Positions 29,962-38,962 of a stretch of DNA of 64,000 nt are shown here, one piece after another. How positions within the stretch are numbered: position 1 is the first letter of the stretch; every line of letters begins with the position of its first letter. The stretch covers positions 1-64,000 of the forward strand of contig NZ_JOIU01000015.1 in NCBI RefSeq assembly GCF_000720135.1, written 5' to 3'. The notes under the pieces were generated by a model. It was not told where the DNA came from, made no database searches, and worked only from the letters and a program-made list of their open reading frames with translations. Source of the DNA: Streptomyces sp. NRRL S-1022 (lineage in GTDB: Bacteria; Actinomycetota; Actinomycetes; Streptomycetales; Streptomycetaceae). A program made the position numbers and the translations under genes.

Positions 29962-30905
29962 AGGGAGGCTCCTACGAGGTCGAGTCCGGCGGTGAGGAGG
30001 GCCTTCAGGCCGGCGAGGTCGGCGGGCGCGGGGTCGGTGAGCGGGGCGCGCACGGGTCCGACGCGCTGGCCGCGCAGCCGGGCCGCCGCCTTCACCAGGG
30101 ACACGGCGTATCCGGGTGCGCGGTCGCGGAGTTCGACGAACGGGACGTAGAAGGCGCGCAGCAGCTTGTCGACGGTGCCGTGGTCCCCGTCCCGGAACGC
30201 GGTGAAGAAGGCGCCGGCGATCTCGGGGGCGAAGGCGTGCACGGCGGAGGAGTAGGCGGGGACGCCGACGGTGGCGTAGGCGCGGGCCTGGATCTCGGCG
30301 GTGGCGGCGCCGTTGAAGAAGAGGAAGCCGTCGGGGGCGGCCAGGGTGAGGCGCTGGAGCCGGTCGAGGTCGCTGTGGCCGTCCTTGACGCCGATGACGT
30401 TGGGGATGCGGGCGATACGCCGCAAGGTGTCGGCGGTGTAGGCGACTTGGCCGCGCTGGTAGGCGACCAGCGGCAGCCGGGTGCGGGCGGCCAGCTGTTC
30501 CAGCTGGGCGGCGAGGCCGTCCTGCGGGGCCTCGGTCAGGTAGTGCGGCAGGACGAGCAGGGCGTCGGCGCCGGCCTCCTCGGCGATCCGCGCGAACCGG
30601 GCGGCCTGGGCCCAGCCGTATCCGGTGCCGGCGACCACGGGCACCCGGCCGGCCGCCTCCTGGACGGCGACGGTGACGACCGTGCGGTACTCGTCCTCGT
30701 CCAGCGAGAAGAACTCGCCGGTGCCGCAGGCCGGGAAGACGGCGCCCGGCCCGGCGGCGAGCCGGCCGGTGACGTGGGCGCGGAAGCCGTCGGGGTCGAG
30801 GGCGCCGTCGTCGCGGAAGGCGGTGAGCGGGAAGGAGAGCACGCCCCGCGCCATCCCCTCCCGCAGCCGTCGCGCCACGTCCTGCGGAGCCGGGTCGCCG
30901 CCCAC
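29958..30905 (-). CDS. 5-dehydro-4-deoxyglucarate dehydratase
   Basis: DHDPS-superfamily enzyme that decarboxylates and dehydrates 5-keto-4-deoxyglucarate to 2-oxoglutarate semialdehyde. GVLSFPLTAF and FPACGTGEFFSL are characteristic; the Schiff-base Lys is in VIGVKDG and the Tyr in LVAYQRG. GTG 30905 gives 315 aa and puts AGGAG 9 nt upstream. The ATG at 30914 would give 318 aa but directly abuts that AGGAG, so it is less likely. Confidence 0.9.
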   Translation of the reverse strand: MGGDPAPQDVARRLREGMARGVLSFPLTAFRDDGALDPDGFRAHVTGRLAAGPGAVFPACGTGEFFSLDEDEYRTVVTVAVQEAAGRVPVVAGTGYGWAQAARFARIAEEAGADALLVLPHYLTEAPQDGLAAQLEQLAARTRLPLVAYQRGQVAYTADTLRRIARIPNVIGVKDGHSDLDRLQRLTLAAPDGFLFFNGAATAEIQARAYATVGVPAYSSAVHAFAPEIAGAFFTAFRDGDHGTVDKLLRAFYVPFVELRDRAPGYAVSLVKAAARLRGQRVGPVRAPLTDPAPADLAGLKALLTAGLDLVGASL

Positions 30906-30920
30906 CTGGACCATCTCCTC

Positions 30921-30957
30921 TTATGAATAGCGTCTACATATGAGAACAGGCTAGACG
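30921..30957 (-). promoter_or_regulatory. Candidate operator before the glucarate operon
   Basis: A/T-rich island in the 223-bp gap between the glucarate operon and the divergent MFS gene. It contains the inverted repeat CGTCTA (30931-30936) / TAGACG (30952-30957), and the imperfect palindrome TTATGAATAGCGTCTACATA overlaps it. This is the kind of site bound by GntR or IclR regulators of sugar-acid genes, but no such regulator is in the window. Confidence 0.45.
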
Positions 30958-31128
30958 TTCCTACCCCCTTGCAACACCCTCAAACGCGACAGTGGCCCGG
31001 ATCACACCCGCCGGGCTTCTTCCGGAACCGCGTGCTTGATACAACTTGCTCGCGCGTTCCCGTCCCCCGACGGCCGTCGCCCAACCCCCTTCTCCCAGCC
31101 GCTCCTTCCGCCTGCCCCGGGAACGCCC

Positions 31129-32349
31129 GTGTCCGCCCCCCGCACCCTGCCCTGGCCCCTCGTCGCCCTGTTCGCGGCCGGGTACCTGGCCCCGTACCTG
31201 CTGCCCACCACCGTCGGCCGGCTCGCCGCCGGGCTCCCGCTCACCGCCACCCAGGCCGGGGCCGTCGGCAGCGCCCTGCTGCTCGGCTCGGCGACGGCGG
31301 GCTTCTGGCTGGCCTCCCGCGTCGACCGGATCGGCCCGCGCACCCTCGCCCGCGCCGGCCTCGCGCTCGCCGCCCTCGGCTACGGCGGCGCCGCCCTCAC
31401 CACCGTCGTACCGGCCGTCGTCGCGGGCGCGGTGCTCGGCGGCCTCGGGTCGGGAACGGTGACGGCGGTGGCCGCGAGCGGGATCGCCGCCCAGGCCGAC
31501 CCGCACCGGGTCACCACGGCGGGCCTGCTCGGCGTCTCCGCCCTCGCCGGCGCCCTGTACCTGACGATCCCCCACCTCGGCCCCGGCCACGGCCAGCCCC
31601 TGGCCGCGATCGCCCTGACCGCGCTCGCCGTCCGGCCGCTCACCGGCCGCCTGCCCGCCCGTACCGCCCCGGCCCGCAGCTCCGCCGGGTACGACCGTCT
31701 CCCCCACCCCCGGGCCGGACTCCTCCTGGCCGCCGCGATGCCCGTCTGGTCCCTCGCCCAGAACGCCCTCTGGGGCGTCAGCGGGCGGATCGGCCTCGAC
31801 CAGGCCCACCTCGGCGAGGTCACCGTCGGCGCGGTCTTCGCGGTCGCGCTCGGTGCCGGGCTCCTCGGCGTCGTAGGCGCGGGCGCGCTCGGCCCGCGGC
31901 TGGGCCGGGCGCTGCCCATCGGCGCCGGTACGGCCCTCATCGCGGGCTGCGTCGCGCTCAGCGCGGCGGCCACCGGCCTGCCGGCGTTCGCAGCGGGCGA
32001 GATCGCCTGGAACCTGCTCTACCCGGTCGTGCTGTCCTACGTCATCGCCCTGGCCGCGTCGCTGGACCCGCGCGGCCGCTGGACGGTCCTGGTCGGCTCG
32101 GCGTCCTCCCTGGGCACGGCGGCGGGCCCGCTGGCCGGCAGCGTGCTGGCGGAACGGGCGGGCTTCCCCGGGATGGGGCTGGCGCTCGCCGCCGGGCTGC
32201 TGCTGATCGCCGTACCGCTGACGGCGGTGGCACTGCGGACCGGCAGGCGCGCCCTGCCGGCCACCGGACTCCCTGTGCTCGAGGTCCCGGTGGAGACGCC
32301 CGCCGTGCCCGTCCGGCGCGCCTACGACACCGCGTCCCCGAACGTGTAG
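31129..32349 (+). CDS. MFS transporter
   Basis: Major facilitator of about 406 aa with roughly twelve helices and short loops; the motif-A region is ASRVDRIGPRTLARAG. GTG 31129 has GGGA upstream; starts up to 31036 are in frame but add an unlikely arginine/proline-rich stretch. Divergent from the glucarate operon. Its last 28 bp overlap the convergent adenine deaminase gene. The substrate cannot be told from sequence. Confidence 0.85.
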   Translation: MSAPRTLPWPLVALFAAGYLAPYLLPTTVGRLAAGLPLTATQAGAVGSALLLGSATAGFWLASRVDRIGPRTLARAGLALAALGYGGAALTTVVPAVVAGAVLGGLGSGTVTAVAASGIAAQADPHRVTTAGLLGVSALAGALYLTIPHLGPGHGQPLAAIALTALAVRPLTGRLPARTAPARSSAGYDRLPHPRAGLLLAAAMPVWSLAQNALWGVSGRIGLDQAHLGEVTVGAVFAVALGAGLLGVVGAGALGPRLGRALPIGAGTALIAGCVALSAAATGLPAFAAGEIAWNLLYPVVLSYVIALAASLDPRGRWTVLVGSASSLGTAAGPLAGSVLAERAGFPGMGLALAAGLLLIAVPLTAVALRTGRRALPATGLPVLEVPVETPAVPVRRAYDTASPNV

Positions 32350-33326
32350 GCCTCCACCTCGGCCAGACAACGGGCCCTGCGCTCCTCGTCGTCCTCCAGG
32401 AAGGAGGCGAGGAAGGAGTTGCGGGCCAGCTCGCGCAGCCGTTCCGCGTCCAGGCCCAGCGCCGAGCGCACCGCGTCGAAGTTGTCGCCCGCGTATCCGC
32501 CGAAGTACGCCGGGTCGTCGGAGTTGACCGTGCACAGCAGTCCGGCGTCGAGCATGGCCGGCAGCGGGTGGTCGGCGAGGGTGTCCACGGCGCGCAGCCG
32601 GACGTTGGAGAGCGGGCACAGGGTCAGCGGCACCCGCTCCCGCACCAGCCGCTCGACCAGCGCCGGATCCTCCATGCAGCGCAGGCCGTGGTCGACGCGC
32701 TCCACGCCGAGCACGTCCAGCGCCTCGGTGATGTACTCCGGCGGGCCCTCCTCGCCGGCGTGCGCGACCCGGCGCAGCCCGAGCGCGGCGGCGGCCTCGT
32801 ACACCTCCCGGAACTTCACCGGCGGATGCCCGACCTCGGCGGAGTCCAGGCCGACACCGGTGATCCGGTCCAGGTACGGCTCGGCGGCCCGCAGGGTCGC
32901 CAGGGCCGACTCGGCGGACTCGTCGCGCAGGAAGCACATGATCAGCCTGGTGGAGACGCCGTGGTCGGCCTCGCTGTCGCCCAGTGCCCGCCACAGCCCC
33001 TCGACGACCGTGCCCATGTCCACGCCCCGCGTCAGGTGGGCCTGCGGGTCGAAGAAGATCTCCGCGTGCCGCACGCCCTGTGCGGCGGCCCGGGCAAGGT
33101 AGGCGTCGGCCAGGTCGGCGAAGTCCTGCTCGGTGCGCAGCACGGCCATCAGCGCGTAGTACAGGTCCAGGAAGGACTGGAGGTCCTCGAACCGGTAGGC
33201 CTCGCGGAGGGCGTCGGTGTCCGCGTACGGAAGGGTCACACCGTTGCGGGCGGCCAGCCGGAACGCCAGCTCGGGCTCCAGGGTGCCTTCGATGTGGAGG
33301 TGCAGTTCTGCTTTCGGGAGGGGCAT
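32322..33326 (-). CDS. Adenine deaminase (adenosine-deaminase-like)
   Basis: Metal-dependent deaminase of 334 aa. Zinc motif HLHIEGTLEPE is at the N terminus, HAGEEGPPEY mid-protein, and SDDPAYFGGY carries the catalytic aspartates. The motifs HIEGTLEPE, LDSAEVGHPPVKF and EEGPPEYITEAL follow adenine deaminase type 2 (such as PA0148) more closely than true adenosine deaminase, so the likely reaction is adenine to hypoxanthine. ATG 33326 starts MPLPKAELHLH. Confidence 0.88.
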   Translation of the reverse strand: MPLPKAELHLHIEGTLEPELAFRLAARNGVTLPYADTDALREAYRFEDLQSFLDLYYALMAVLRTEQDFADLADAYLARAAAQGVRHAEIFFDPQAHLTRGVDMGTVVEGLWRALGDSEADHGVSTRLIMCFLRDESAESALATLRAAEPYLDRITGVGLDSAEVGHPPVKFREVYEAAAALGLRRVAHAGEEGPPEYITEALDVLGVERVDHGLRCMEDPALVERLVRERVPLTLCPLSNVRLRAVDTLADHPLPAMLDAGLLCTVNSDDPAYFGGYAGDNFDAVRSALGLDAERLRELARNSFLASFLEDDEERRARCLAEVEAYTFGDAVS

Positions 33327-33346
33327 CGAAGCATCGTACGGGTGGT

Positions 33347-34252
33347 TTACCGCCGTTTCGGAACCGGCACCCGCAGCAGGTCGTACGCCACGGTCAGCTC
33401 GCCCTCGAACCCGGCCGCCCGCGCCTGCCGCTCGAACTCCTCGGGGTCGGTGTAGCGCTGGCTGAAGTGGGTGAGGACCAGGTGCCGCACGCCGGCGTCG
33501 CGGGCCACGGCGGCGGCCTGTCCGGCCGTCAGGTGCCCGTGCTCCACCGCGAGTTCGATGTCCTCGTCGAGGAACGTCGACTCGATGACGAGCAGGTCGC
33601 AGCCCTCCGCGAGCGCGTGCACGCCGTCGCAGAGCCGGGTGTCCATGACGAACGCGAACCGCTGCCCGCGCCGCACCTCGCTGACGTCCTCCAGGGTGAC
33701 GTCCCCGAGCCGGCCGTCGCGCTGGAGACGGCCCACGTCCGGGCCCCTGACACCGTGCGCGGCGAGCCGCTCGGGCAGCATGCGGCGGCCGTCGGGTTCG
33801 ATCAGCCGGTAGCCGTAGGACTCGACGGGGTGCGAGAGCCGGCGGGCCTCCAGGGTGTACGAGCGGGTCACCGCGAGGATGCCGTCGGCGGCGACCGGCG
33901 CCTCGGTGAGGCCCACCGTCTCCCGGTAGGCGGTCGCGTAGCGCAGGCGGTCGAAGAAGCGCCGGCCGGAGCGCGGGTAGTGCGCGGTGATCTCGTGCGG
34001 CACCCGGTCCAGGTTGATCCGCTGGATGACGCCCGCGAGGCCGAGGGAGTGGTCGCCGTGGAAGTGCGTGACGCAGATCCGGTTCAGGTCGTGGGCGGCG
34101 ACCCCGGCGCGCAGCATCTGCCGCTGCGTGCCCTCGCCGGGGTCGAACAGGATGCCCTCGCCGTCCCACCTCAGCAGGTAGCCGTTGTGGTTGCGGTGCC
34201 GGGTCGGGACCTGGCTGGCGGTGCCGAGCACCACCAGTTCACGTACGGACAC
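33347..34252 (-). CDS. rnz: Ribonuclease Z
   Basis: tRNA 3'-processing endonuclease of the beta-lactamase fold, 301 aa. The metal motif [10 protein letters not shown] is at about 63-72, with further ligands in VMDTR and LTHFSQRY. The N-terminal [22 protein letters not shown] strand is typical. It starts 6 bp after the HIT gene. Confidence 0.95.
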   Translation of the reverse strand: MSVRELVVLGTASQVPTRHRNHNGYLLRWDGEGILFDPGEGTQRQMLRAGVAAHDLNRICVTHFHGDHSLGLAGVIQRINLDRVPHEITAHYPRSGRRFFDRLRYATAYRETVGLTEAPVAADGILAVTRSYTLEARRLSHPVESYGYRLIEPDGRRMLPERLAAHGVRGPDVGRLQRDGRLGDVTLEDVSEVRRGQRFAFVMDTRLCDGVHALAEGCDLLVIESTFLDEDIELAVEHGHLTAGQAAAVARDAGVRHLVLTHFSQRYTDPEEFERQARAAGFEGELTVAYDLLRVPVPKRR

Positions 34253-34258
34253 GGTGGC

Positions 34259-34612
34259 TCACCCGGGGGGCCACTGGAGGCCCCGGCCGCCGAGGACGTG
34301 CGCGTGGGCGTGCCAGACGGTCTGGCCGGCGCCGCTGCCCGTGTTGAAGACGAGGCGGTAGCTGTCGAGCTTCTCCTCGTCGGCGACGGCCTTCGTCTCG
34401 GCGAGCACGTCGGCGGCCAGCTGCGGGGCGCCCGCAGCGAGTTCGGCCGCGTTCTCGTAGTGGGCCTTGGGGATCACCAGGACGTGGGTCGGGGCCTGGG
34501 GGTTTATGTCCCGGAAGGCCACGGTCGTCTCGGTCTCGCGGACGATCGTCGCCGGGATCTCCCCCTTGACGATCTTGCAGAACAGGCAGTCGTCCTGCGG
34601 TTCTCCGGCCAT
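34259..34612 (-). CDS. HIT-family nucleotide hydrolase
   Basis: Purine nucleotide phosphoramidase-like protein of 117 aa. The N-terminal CLFCKIVKGEIP and the histidine triad HAHAHVLGG are diagnostic. ATG 34612 is chosen because AGGAGG lies 8 nt upstream; earlier in-frame starts lack this. It is close to rnz (6 bp) and 43 bp from the tricorn-type gene. Confidence 0.94.
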   Translation of the reverse strand: MAGEPQDDCLFCKIVKGEIPATIVRETETTVAFRDINPQAPTHVLVIPKAHYENAAELAAGAPQLAADVLAETKAVADEEKLDSYRLVFNTGSGAGQTVWHAHAHVLGGRGLQWPPG

Positions 34613-34655
34613 GAATGTGCCTCCTGTGATCATTTACGGTGGGCATCGTAGTCGG

Positions 34656-37600
34656 TCAGGCGGGCATGCCCGGCGGAGATTTCGCGGGGCTGGTCTCCAG
34701 GGCCTCCAGTGCGAGCCTGACGGCCTCGTCCAGTTGGGCGTCCCGGCCCGCCGCCCAGTCCTGCGGGGTCTGTACGACCTCCACGTCGGGGTCCACCCCG
34801 TGGTTCTCCACGTCCCAGCCGGCGCCCTCCAGCCACATCGCGTACTTCGGCTGGGTGACCAGGGTGCCGTCGACCAGGTGGTAGCGGCTGTCGATGCCGA
34901 TGACGCCGCCCCAGGTGCGGGTACCGACGACCGGGCCGATACCGAGGGCCTTGACGGCCGCGTTGACGATGTCGCCGTCGGAACCGGAGAACTCGTTGGC
35001 GACGGCGACGACCGGGCCTCGCGGAGCGTCCAGGGGGTAGCTGGTGGGGCGCATGCCGCGCGGGACGTCCCAGCCGATGATCCGGCGGGCCAGCTTCTCG
35101 ATGACGAGCTGGGAGGTGTGGCCGCCGCGGTTCTCCCGGACGTCGACCACGAGACCCTCGCGGGCCACCTCGACGCGCAGGTCCCGGTGGATCTGGGCCC
35201 AGCCGGGGGCCTGCATGTCGGGGACGTGGAGGTAGCCGAGGCGGCCGGCGGAGGCCGCGTGGACGTGGGCGCGGCGGCCGGCCACCCAGGCGTGGTAGCG
35301 CAGGGGCTCCTCGTCGGCGACGGGGACGACGACGGTGTGGCGGGGTTCGCCGCCGCCGGCCGGGGAGACGGTCAGTTCGACGGGGTGGCCCGCGGTGCCC
35401 ACGAGCAGCGGGCCGGGGCCCGTCACGGGGTCCACGGCATGGCCGGCGACCGCGATGATCGCGTCACCGGGGCGGACCGCGACGCCGGGTGCGGCGAGCG
35501 GGGAGCGGGCGTCCGGGTCGGAGGTCTCCGAGGGCAGGATGCGGTCGATGCGCCAGCTGCCGTCCGCGTGCCGGGAGATGTCGGCGCCGAGCAGGCCCTG
35601 CCGGTGGCCGCCGGAGCGGCCGCGCGGGATGACGTAGGCGTGCGAGGTGCCGAGTTCGCCGTGCAGCTCCCACAGCAGGTCGACCAGGTCGCTGTGGGTG
35701 GCGAGCCGGCCGAGCAGCGGGCGGTAGCGGTCCAGGACGCCGGCCCAGTCGGTGCCGCCGAGGTCGGGCCGCCAGAAGTGGTCGCGCATGAGCCGGCCGG
35801 TCTCGTCGTACATCTGCCGCCACTCGGCGGCCGGGTCGACGGTCTGCCGGACGCGGGCGAGGTCGACGGTGACGCTGGTGTCACCGTCGTCCTCGGTGCC
35901 GGTGCGGCGGTCGCTCGGGACCACCCGCAGGCGGCCGTCGCTCCACAGCAGGACGCGTTTGCCGTCGCCGCTGACCTCGAAGTGGTCGGCGGTGGAGGCG
36001 AGGTGTTCCAGGCGGCGCTGGGCCAGGTCGTAGCGCTCCAGCTCGCTGTGCGGTTCGGGGTCCTCGGGGTGGGCGCGGGAGGCGCCGAGGACGCCCTCGA
36101 CGGGGTGGCGCAGCCAGAGGACGCCGTCCTTGGCGGCCCGCAGGGTGCTGTAGCGGCCGGCCTCCACCGGGAAGGGCACGATCCGGTCGGCGAGCCCTTC
36201 GCGGTCGATCCGGGTGGCCGGGGTGCCCTCGCTGTCGGGGGTCTCGTCCTTGTCGGGGGCCTCGGACGGGCGGCCGTGGCGCTGCGGGCCGAACGGCGAG
36301 GGGGTGGTCGCGGCCAGGGTGATCAGGTGCGGGCGGGCGCCGACCACGAACGCGAGGTCGAAGGCGTGCTCGTCGTAGACCGGGTCGAAGGCGCGGTTGG
36401 AGAGGAACGCGAGGTGCTTGCCGTCGAGGGTGAAGGCGGGCGCGTAGTCCTGGAAGCGCAGCGGGGTCGCCTCGGTGACCGACAGGTCGGTGGTGTGGGC
36501 GATGCGCAGCTGGGACAGCGGGCGGGGGCCGGGGTGGGCCCAGGCGAGCCAGGCGGAGTCGGGCGAGAAGGCCAGCCCGAAGACCTCGCCGTCGTCGCTG
36601 CGGTCGACCTCGCGGACCTCGCCGGTCTCCCGTTCCACCATGAGCAGTCTGCCGTCGTGCGCGGCCACGGCGGCCCGGCCGCCGTCGGGGGCCACGGCCA
36701 GCTCCAGGACCCGGCCGAGCTGTCCGGCGGCGAGCCGGCGCGGCGGGGCGCCGGGCACGGTGCCGGTCGCGGGCGCGAACTCCAGGGCGTCCTCGCCCTC
36801 GGCGTCCGTCACCCACACCACCCACTCCTCGCCCTCGGCGCGGAAGGCGCGCGGCATCCGGGCGCGCACGCCGGGGGTGGCGGCCAGGGCGCGGGCGGGA
36901 CCGGAGCGGTGGGTGACCCAGTGGATGCCGCCGCGCACGCAGACGGCGCTGCCGCGCGCGGTGTGGTCGGGGGACGCGGCGTCGCACCAGTGGGCGGCGT
37001 TCACCGGGCGGGGACGCAGATCGATCCGCGGCCCGCCCAGCCGTACGTCCAGCCGGCGCGGCTCGGCGCCCTCCAGGTCGTCCAGCAGCCAGAGTTCACC
37101 GGCCGAGGCGTAGACGACCCGGGTGCCGTCACCGGCGGCGTGCCGGGCGTAGAAACCTCCCCCGTGCGGGGAGTGCCGGCGCAGGTCGGAGCCGTCGGCG
37201 AGCGAGGAGTAGAGCGCGCCGGTGCCCTCGTGGTCGGAGAGGAAGGCGATCCGGTCACCCGCCCACACCGGGCACTCGATGTTCCCGGCGATGTCCTCGT
37301 GCAGCCGGACGAACGTGCCGCTGCCGTCCCGGTCGATCCACAACTTGCCCGCTGTACCGCCCCGGTAGCGTTTCCAGTGGGCGGCCTCGCGGCCCATCGG
37401 CGCGGACAGCAGCACGGTGGCCGGGCCGAGGGCCACGTCGCCGACCGGGCCGTAGGGCAGGGTCTCGGCCGGTCCGCCGTCCAGCGGGACGGCGTGCGCC
37501 CAGCTGTGCCGGGAGCTGGGCCGGCCCTGCGCGCCGAGCGCGAGCACCCGCCCGTCGGTGGTCCAGCCGAGCACCTCGGTACGGCGGTTGCCCCAGTACG

Positions 37601-37880
37601 TCAGCCGCTCGGCGGGACCCCCGTCGACCGGGGCCACGTGCACCTCGGGGGCGCCGTCCCGGGTGGAGGTCCAGGCGAGGTGCCGACCGTCCGGCGACAT
37701 CCGGGGCCGGGTCACCGGCGTGTTGTCGGCGCTGACCCGCCAGGCCCGGCCGCCGTCCAGCGGCGCGAGCCAGACGTCGTCCTCGGCGGCGAAGGCCACC
37801 AAGTCGCCGTGCGCGTGGGGGAATCGGAGGTAGGCGGACGTTCCGGATTCCGTGGTTCCCGTCGAAGCACCCTGAGTCAC
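34656..37880 (-). CDS. Tricorn protease homologue (S41)
   Basis: Large cytoplasmic peptidase of 1074 aa acting after the proteasome on short peptides. The N-terminal two thirds are beta-propeller repeats (SPDGRHLAWTS, SPDSAWLAWAH and similar). Then come a C1 helical domain, a PDZ domain (about 790-890) and the S41 catalytic domain. The base is His near residue 746 (GTSHAYV) and the nucleophile is Ser near residue 965 (FSGSDGD). Length matches the archaeal enzyme. Confidence 0.95.
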   Translation of the reverse strand: MTQGASTGTTESGTSAYLRFPHAHGDLVAFAAEDDVWLAPLDGGRAWRVSADNTPVTRPRMSPDGRHLAWTSTRDGAPEVHVAPVDGGPAERLTYWGNRRTEVLGWTTDGRVLALGAQGRPSSRHSWAHAVPLDGGPAETLPYGPVGDVALGPATVLLSAPMGREAAHWKRYRGGTAGKLWIDRDGSGTFVRLHEDIAGNIECPVWAGDRIAFLSDHEGTGALYSSLADGSDLRRHSPHGGGFYARHAAGDGTRVVYASAGELWLLDDLEGAEPRRLDVRLGGPRIDLRPRPVNAAHWCDAASPDHTARGSAVCVRGGIHWVTHRSGPARALAATPGVRARMPRAFRAEGEEWVVWVTDAEGEDALEFAPATGTVPGAPPRRLAAGQLGRVLELAVAPDGGRAAVAAHDGRLLMVERETGEVREVDRSDDGEVFGLAFSPDSAWLAWAHPGPRPLSQLRIAHTTDLSVTEATPLRFQDYAPAFTLDGKHLAFLSNRAFDPVYDEHAFDLAFVVGARPHLITLAATTPSPFGPQRHGRPSEAPDKDETPDSEGTPATRIDREGLADRIVPFPVEAGRYSTLRAAKDGVLWLRHPVEGVLGASRAHPEDPEPHSELERYDLAQRRLEHLASTADHFEVSGDGKRVLLWSDGRLRVVPSDRRTGTEDDGDTSVTVDLARVRQTVDPAAEWRQMYDETGRLMRDHFWRPDLGGTDWAGVLDRYRPLLGRLATHSDLVDLLWELHGELGTSHAYVIPRGRSGGHRQGLLGADISRHADGSWRIDRILPSETSDPDARSPLAAPGVAVRPGDAIIAVAGHAVDPVTGPGPLLVGTAGHPVELTVSPAGGGEPRHTVVVPVADEEPLRYHAWVAGRRAHVHAASAGRLGYLHVPDMQAPGWAQIHRDLRVEVAREGLVVDVRENRGGHTSQLVIEKLARRIIGWDVPRGMRPTSYPLDAPRGPVVAVANEFSGSDGDIVNAAVKALGIGPVVGTRTWGGVIGIDSRYHLVDGTLVTQPKYAMWLEGAGWDVENHGVDPDVEVVQTPQDWAAGRDAQLDEAVRLALEALETSPAKSPPGMPA

Positions 37881-37927
37881 GCCGTCACTCTACGCAGCGA
37901 CCGGTGCGCCCCGCTCCCGGTTTCGGA

Positions 37928-38449
37928 TCACTTGCCCTGCACGGGCCAGACGGTCCGCGTGACGGTGACGGTCACGGTGACGTCCGGCTTCGGCTGTCCC
38001 CCGGTCGGCGGGCGGTACGTCGGTCCGGGCGTCGCCGCGCAGTTGCCGAGCCCGTCGGCGTGGAACACCTGCCGGCCGCCGACCTCGGCCGTCAGGTCGC
38101 CGCGCACGCAGGCGCCGTCGACGGCCCTGGTCACCAGCCCGGTGACGACGATCTTCCGCCCGTCGTGCGTCTCGCCCCGGCAGTCGACGGAGACGACGGT
38201 GCTCTCGGAGGGCGCGGGCGAGGTGCCGTGCGTGCGGTCGTCGCCCTGCCGTCCGGTGCAGGTCAGCCAGGCGACGTCCACATGCCGGTGCTCGAGCGCG
38301 GCGGTCGCGGTCCGGTCGGTGGTGTAAGCGACGGTCGCGGACCCGAGCCCGCCCGGCTGGCACGCGGTGACGGCACCCGCGCCGACCCCGACGAACCCCA
38401 CCACGGCCGCCGCGCGCGCCCCGCGCCTTATCCGCCTCGATACACCCAT
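37928..38449 (-). CDS. Putative lipoprotein, unknown function
   Basis: Exported protein of 173 aa, family not recognised. A basic N terminus and short hydrophobic stretch lead to a lipobox-like VTAC (Cys about residue 30). The mature part has four further cysteines (LTCTG, SVDCRG, GACVRG, GNCAA) that could form two disulfides, and ends in a Val/Thr repeat (TVTVTVTRTV). It lies 47 bp upstream of the tricorn gene on the same strand; a link is not shown. Confidence 0.7.
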   Translation of the reverse strand: MGVSRRIRRGARAAAVVGFVGVGAGAVTACQPGGLGSATVAYTTDRTATAALEHRHVDVAWLTCTGRQGDDRTHGTSPAPSESTVVSVDCRGETHDGRKIVVTGLVTRAVDGACVRGDLTAEVGGRQVFHADGLGNCAATPGPTYRPPTGGQPKPDVTVTVTVTRTVWPVQGK

Positions 38450-38552
38450 GCAGGGCAGCGTGCCACCGGCCCGAACGGTGCGGAAGACCGCATACGGCCA
38501 CTCACCCGTTCGGGAAGCCGGTTCCGGGGGGAAGCGCTCGGAAGGGGCGCGC

Positions 38553-38945
38553 TCAGCCGCGCAGCAGCAGCCACTCCTGGAGTTCGACCAGGTTGCCCTC
38601 CGGGTCCTTGAGGTGGGCCACGCGCATGCGGTCGGTCATGGGGGCCGGGCCGTGCAGCAGGACCGCGCCGCGGGCGGTGATCCCGGCGCAGTAGGCGTCG
38701 AGGTCGTCGACGCGCAGGACCACCAGGGAGCGGTGCCCGGTGGCGGTGTCGCCCAGTTCGTTCAGCACCTCGGCCATCATCGCGCGGTCCTGCAGCGCGA
38801 TCCCGGCGGAGCCGGTGTGCGGGCTGAACTTCTCGTACGGGCCGCGGGCCGCCCCGGACTGCGGCTTGAGGCCGAGGACATCGGCGTAGAAGCGGTAGCA
38901 GGCGGCGAAGTCGGTGACGAGCAGCCGGACTTGGGCCAGTTCCAA
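38553..38945 (-). CDS. VOC-family (glyoxalase/bleomycin-resistance-like) protein
   Basis: Protein of 130 aa with two beta-alpha-beta-beta-beta modules. VTDFAACYRFYADVLGLKP opens the first, and VAHLKDPEGNLVELQEW closes the second with a metal-type Glu. The likely start is TTG 38945 with GGGGGA about 6 nt upstream, since homology begins there (MELAQVRLLV) and upstream reading runs into rsmE. It is 17 bp downstream of rsmE. Substrate unknown. Confidence 0.85.
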   Translation of the reverse strand: MELAQVRLLVTDFAACYRFYADVLGLKPQSGAARGPYEKFSPHTGSAGIALQDRAMMAEVLNELGDTATGHRSLVVLRVDDLDAYCAGITARGAVLLHGPAPMTDRMRVAHLKDPEGNLVELQEWLLLRG

Positions 38946-38962
38946 GGTGTTCCCCCGGGGAG

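Noticed and set aside
34467..38327. Open frame of 1286 codons on the plus strand opposite the tricorn gene
   Set aside because: Its composition (Gly/Arg/Val-rich, no domain) is the mirror of a real high-GC gene with clear catalytic motifs on the other strand.
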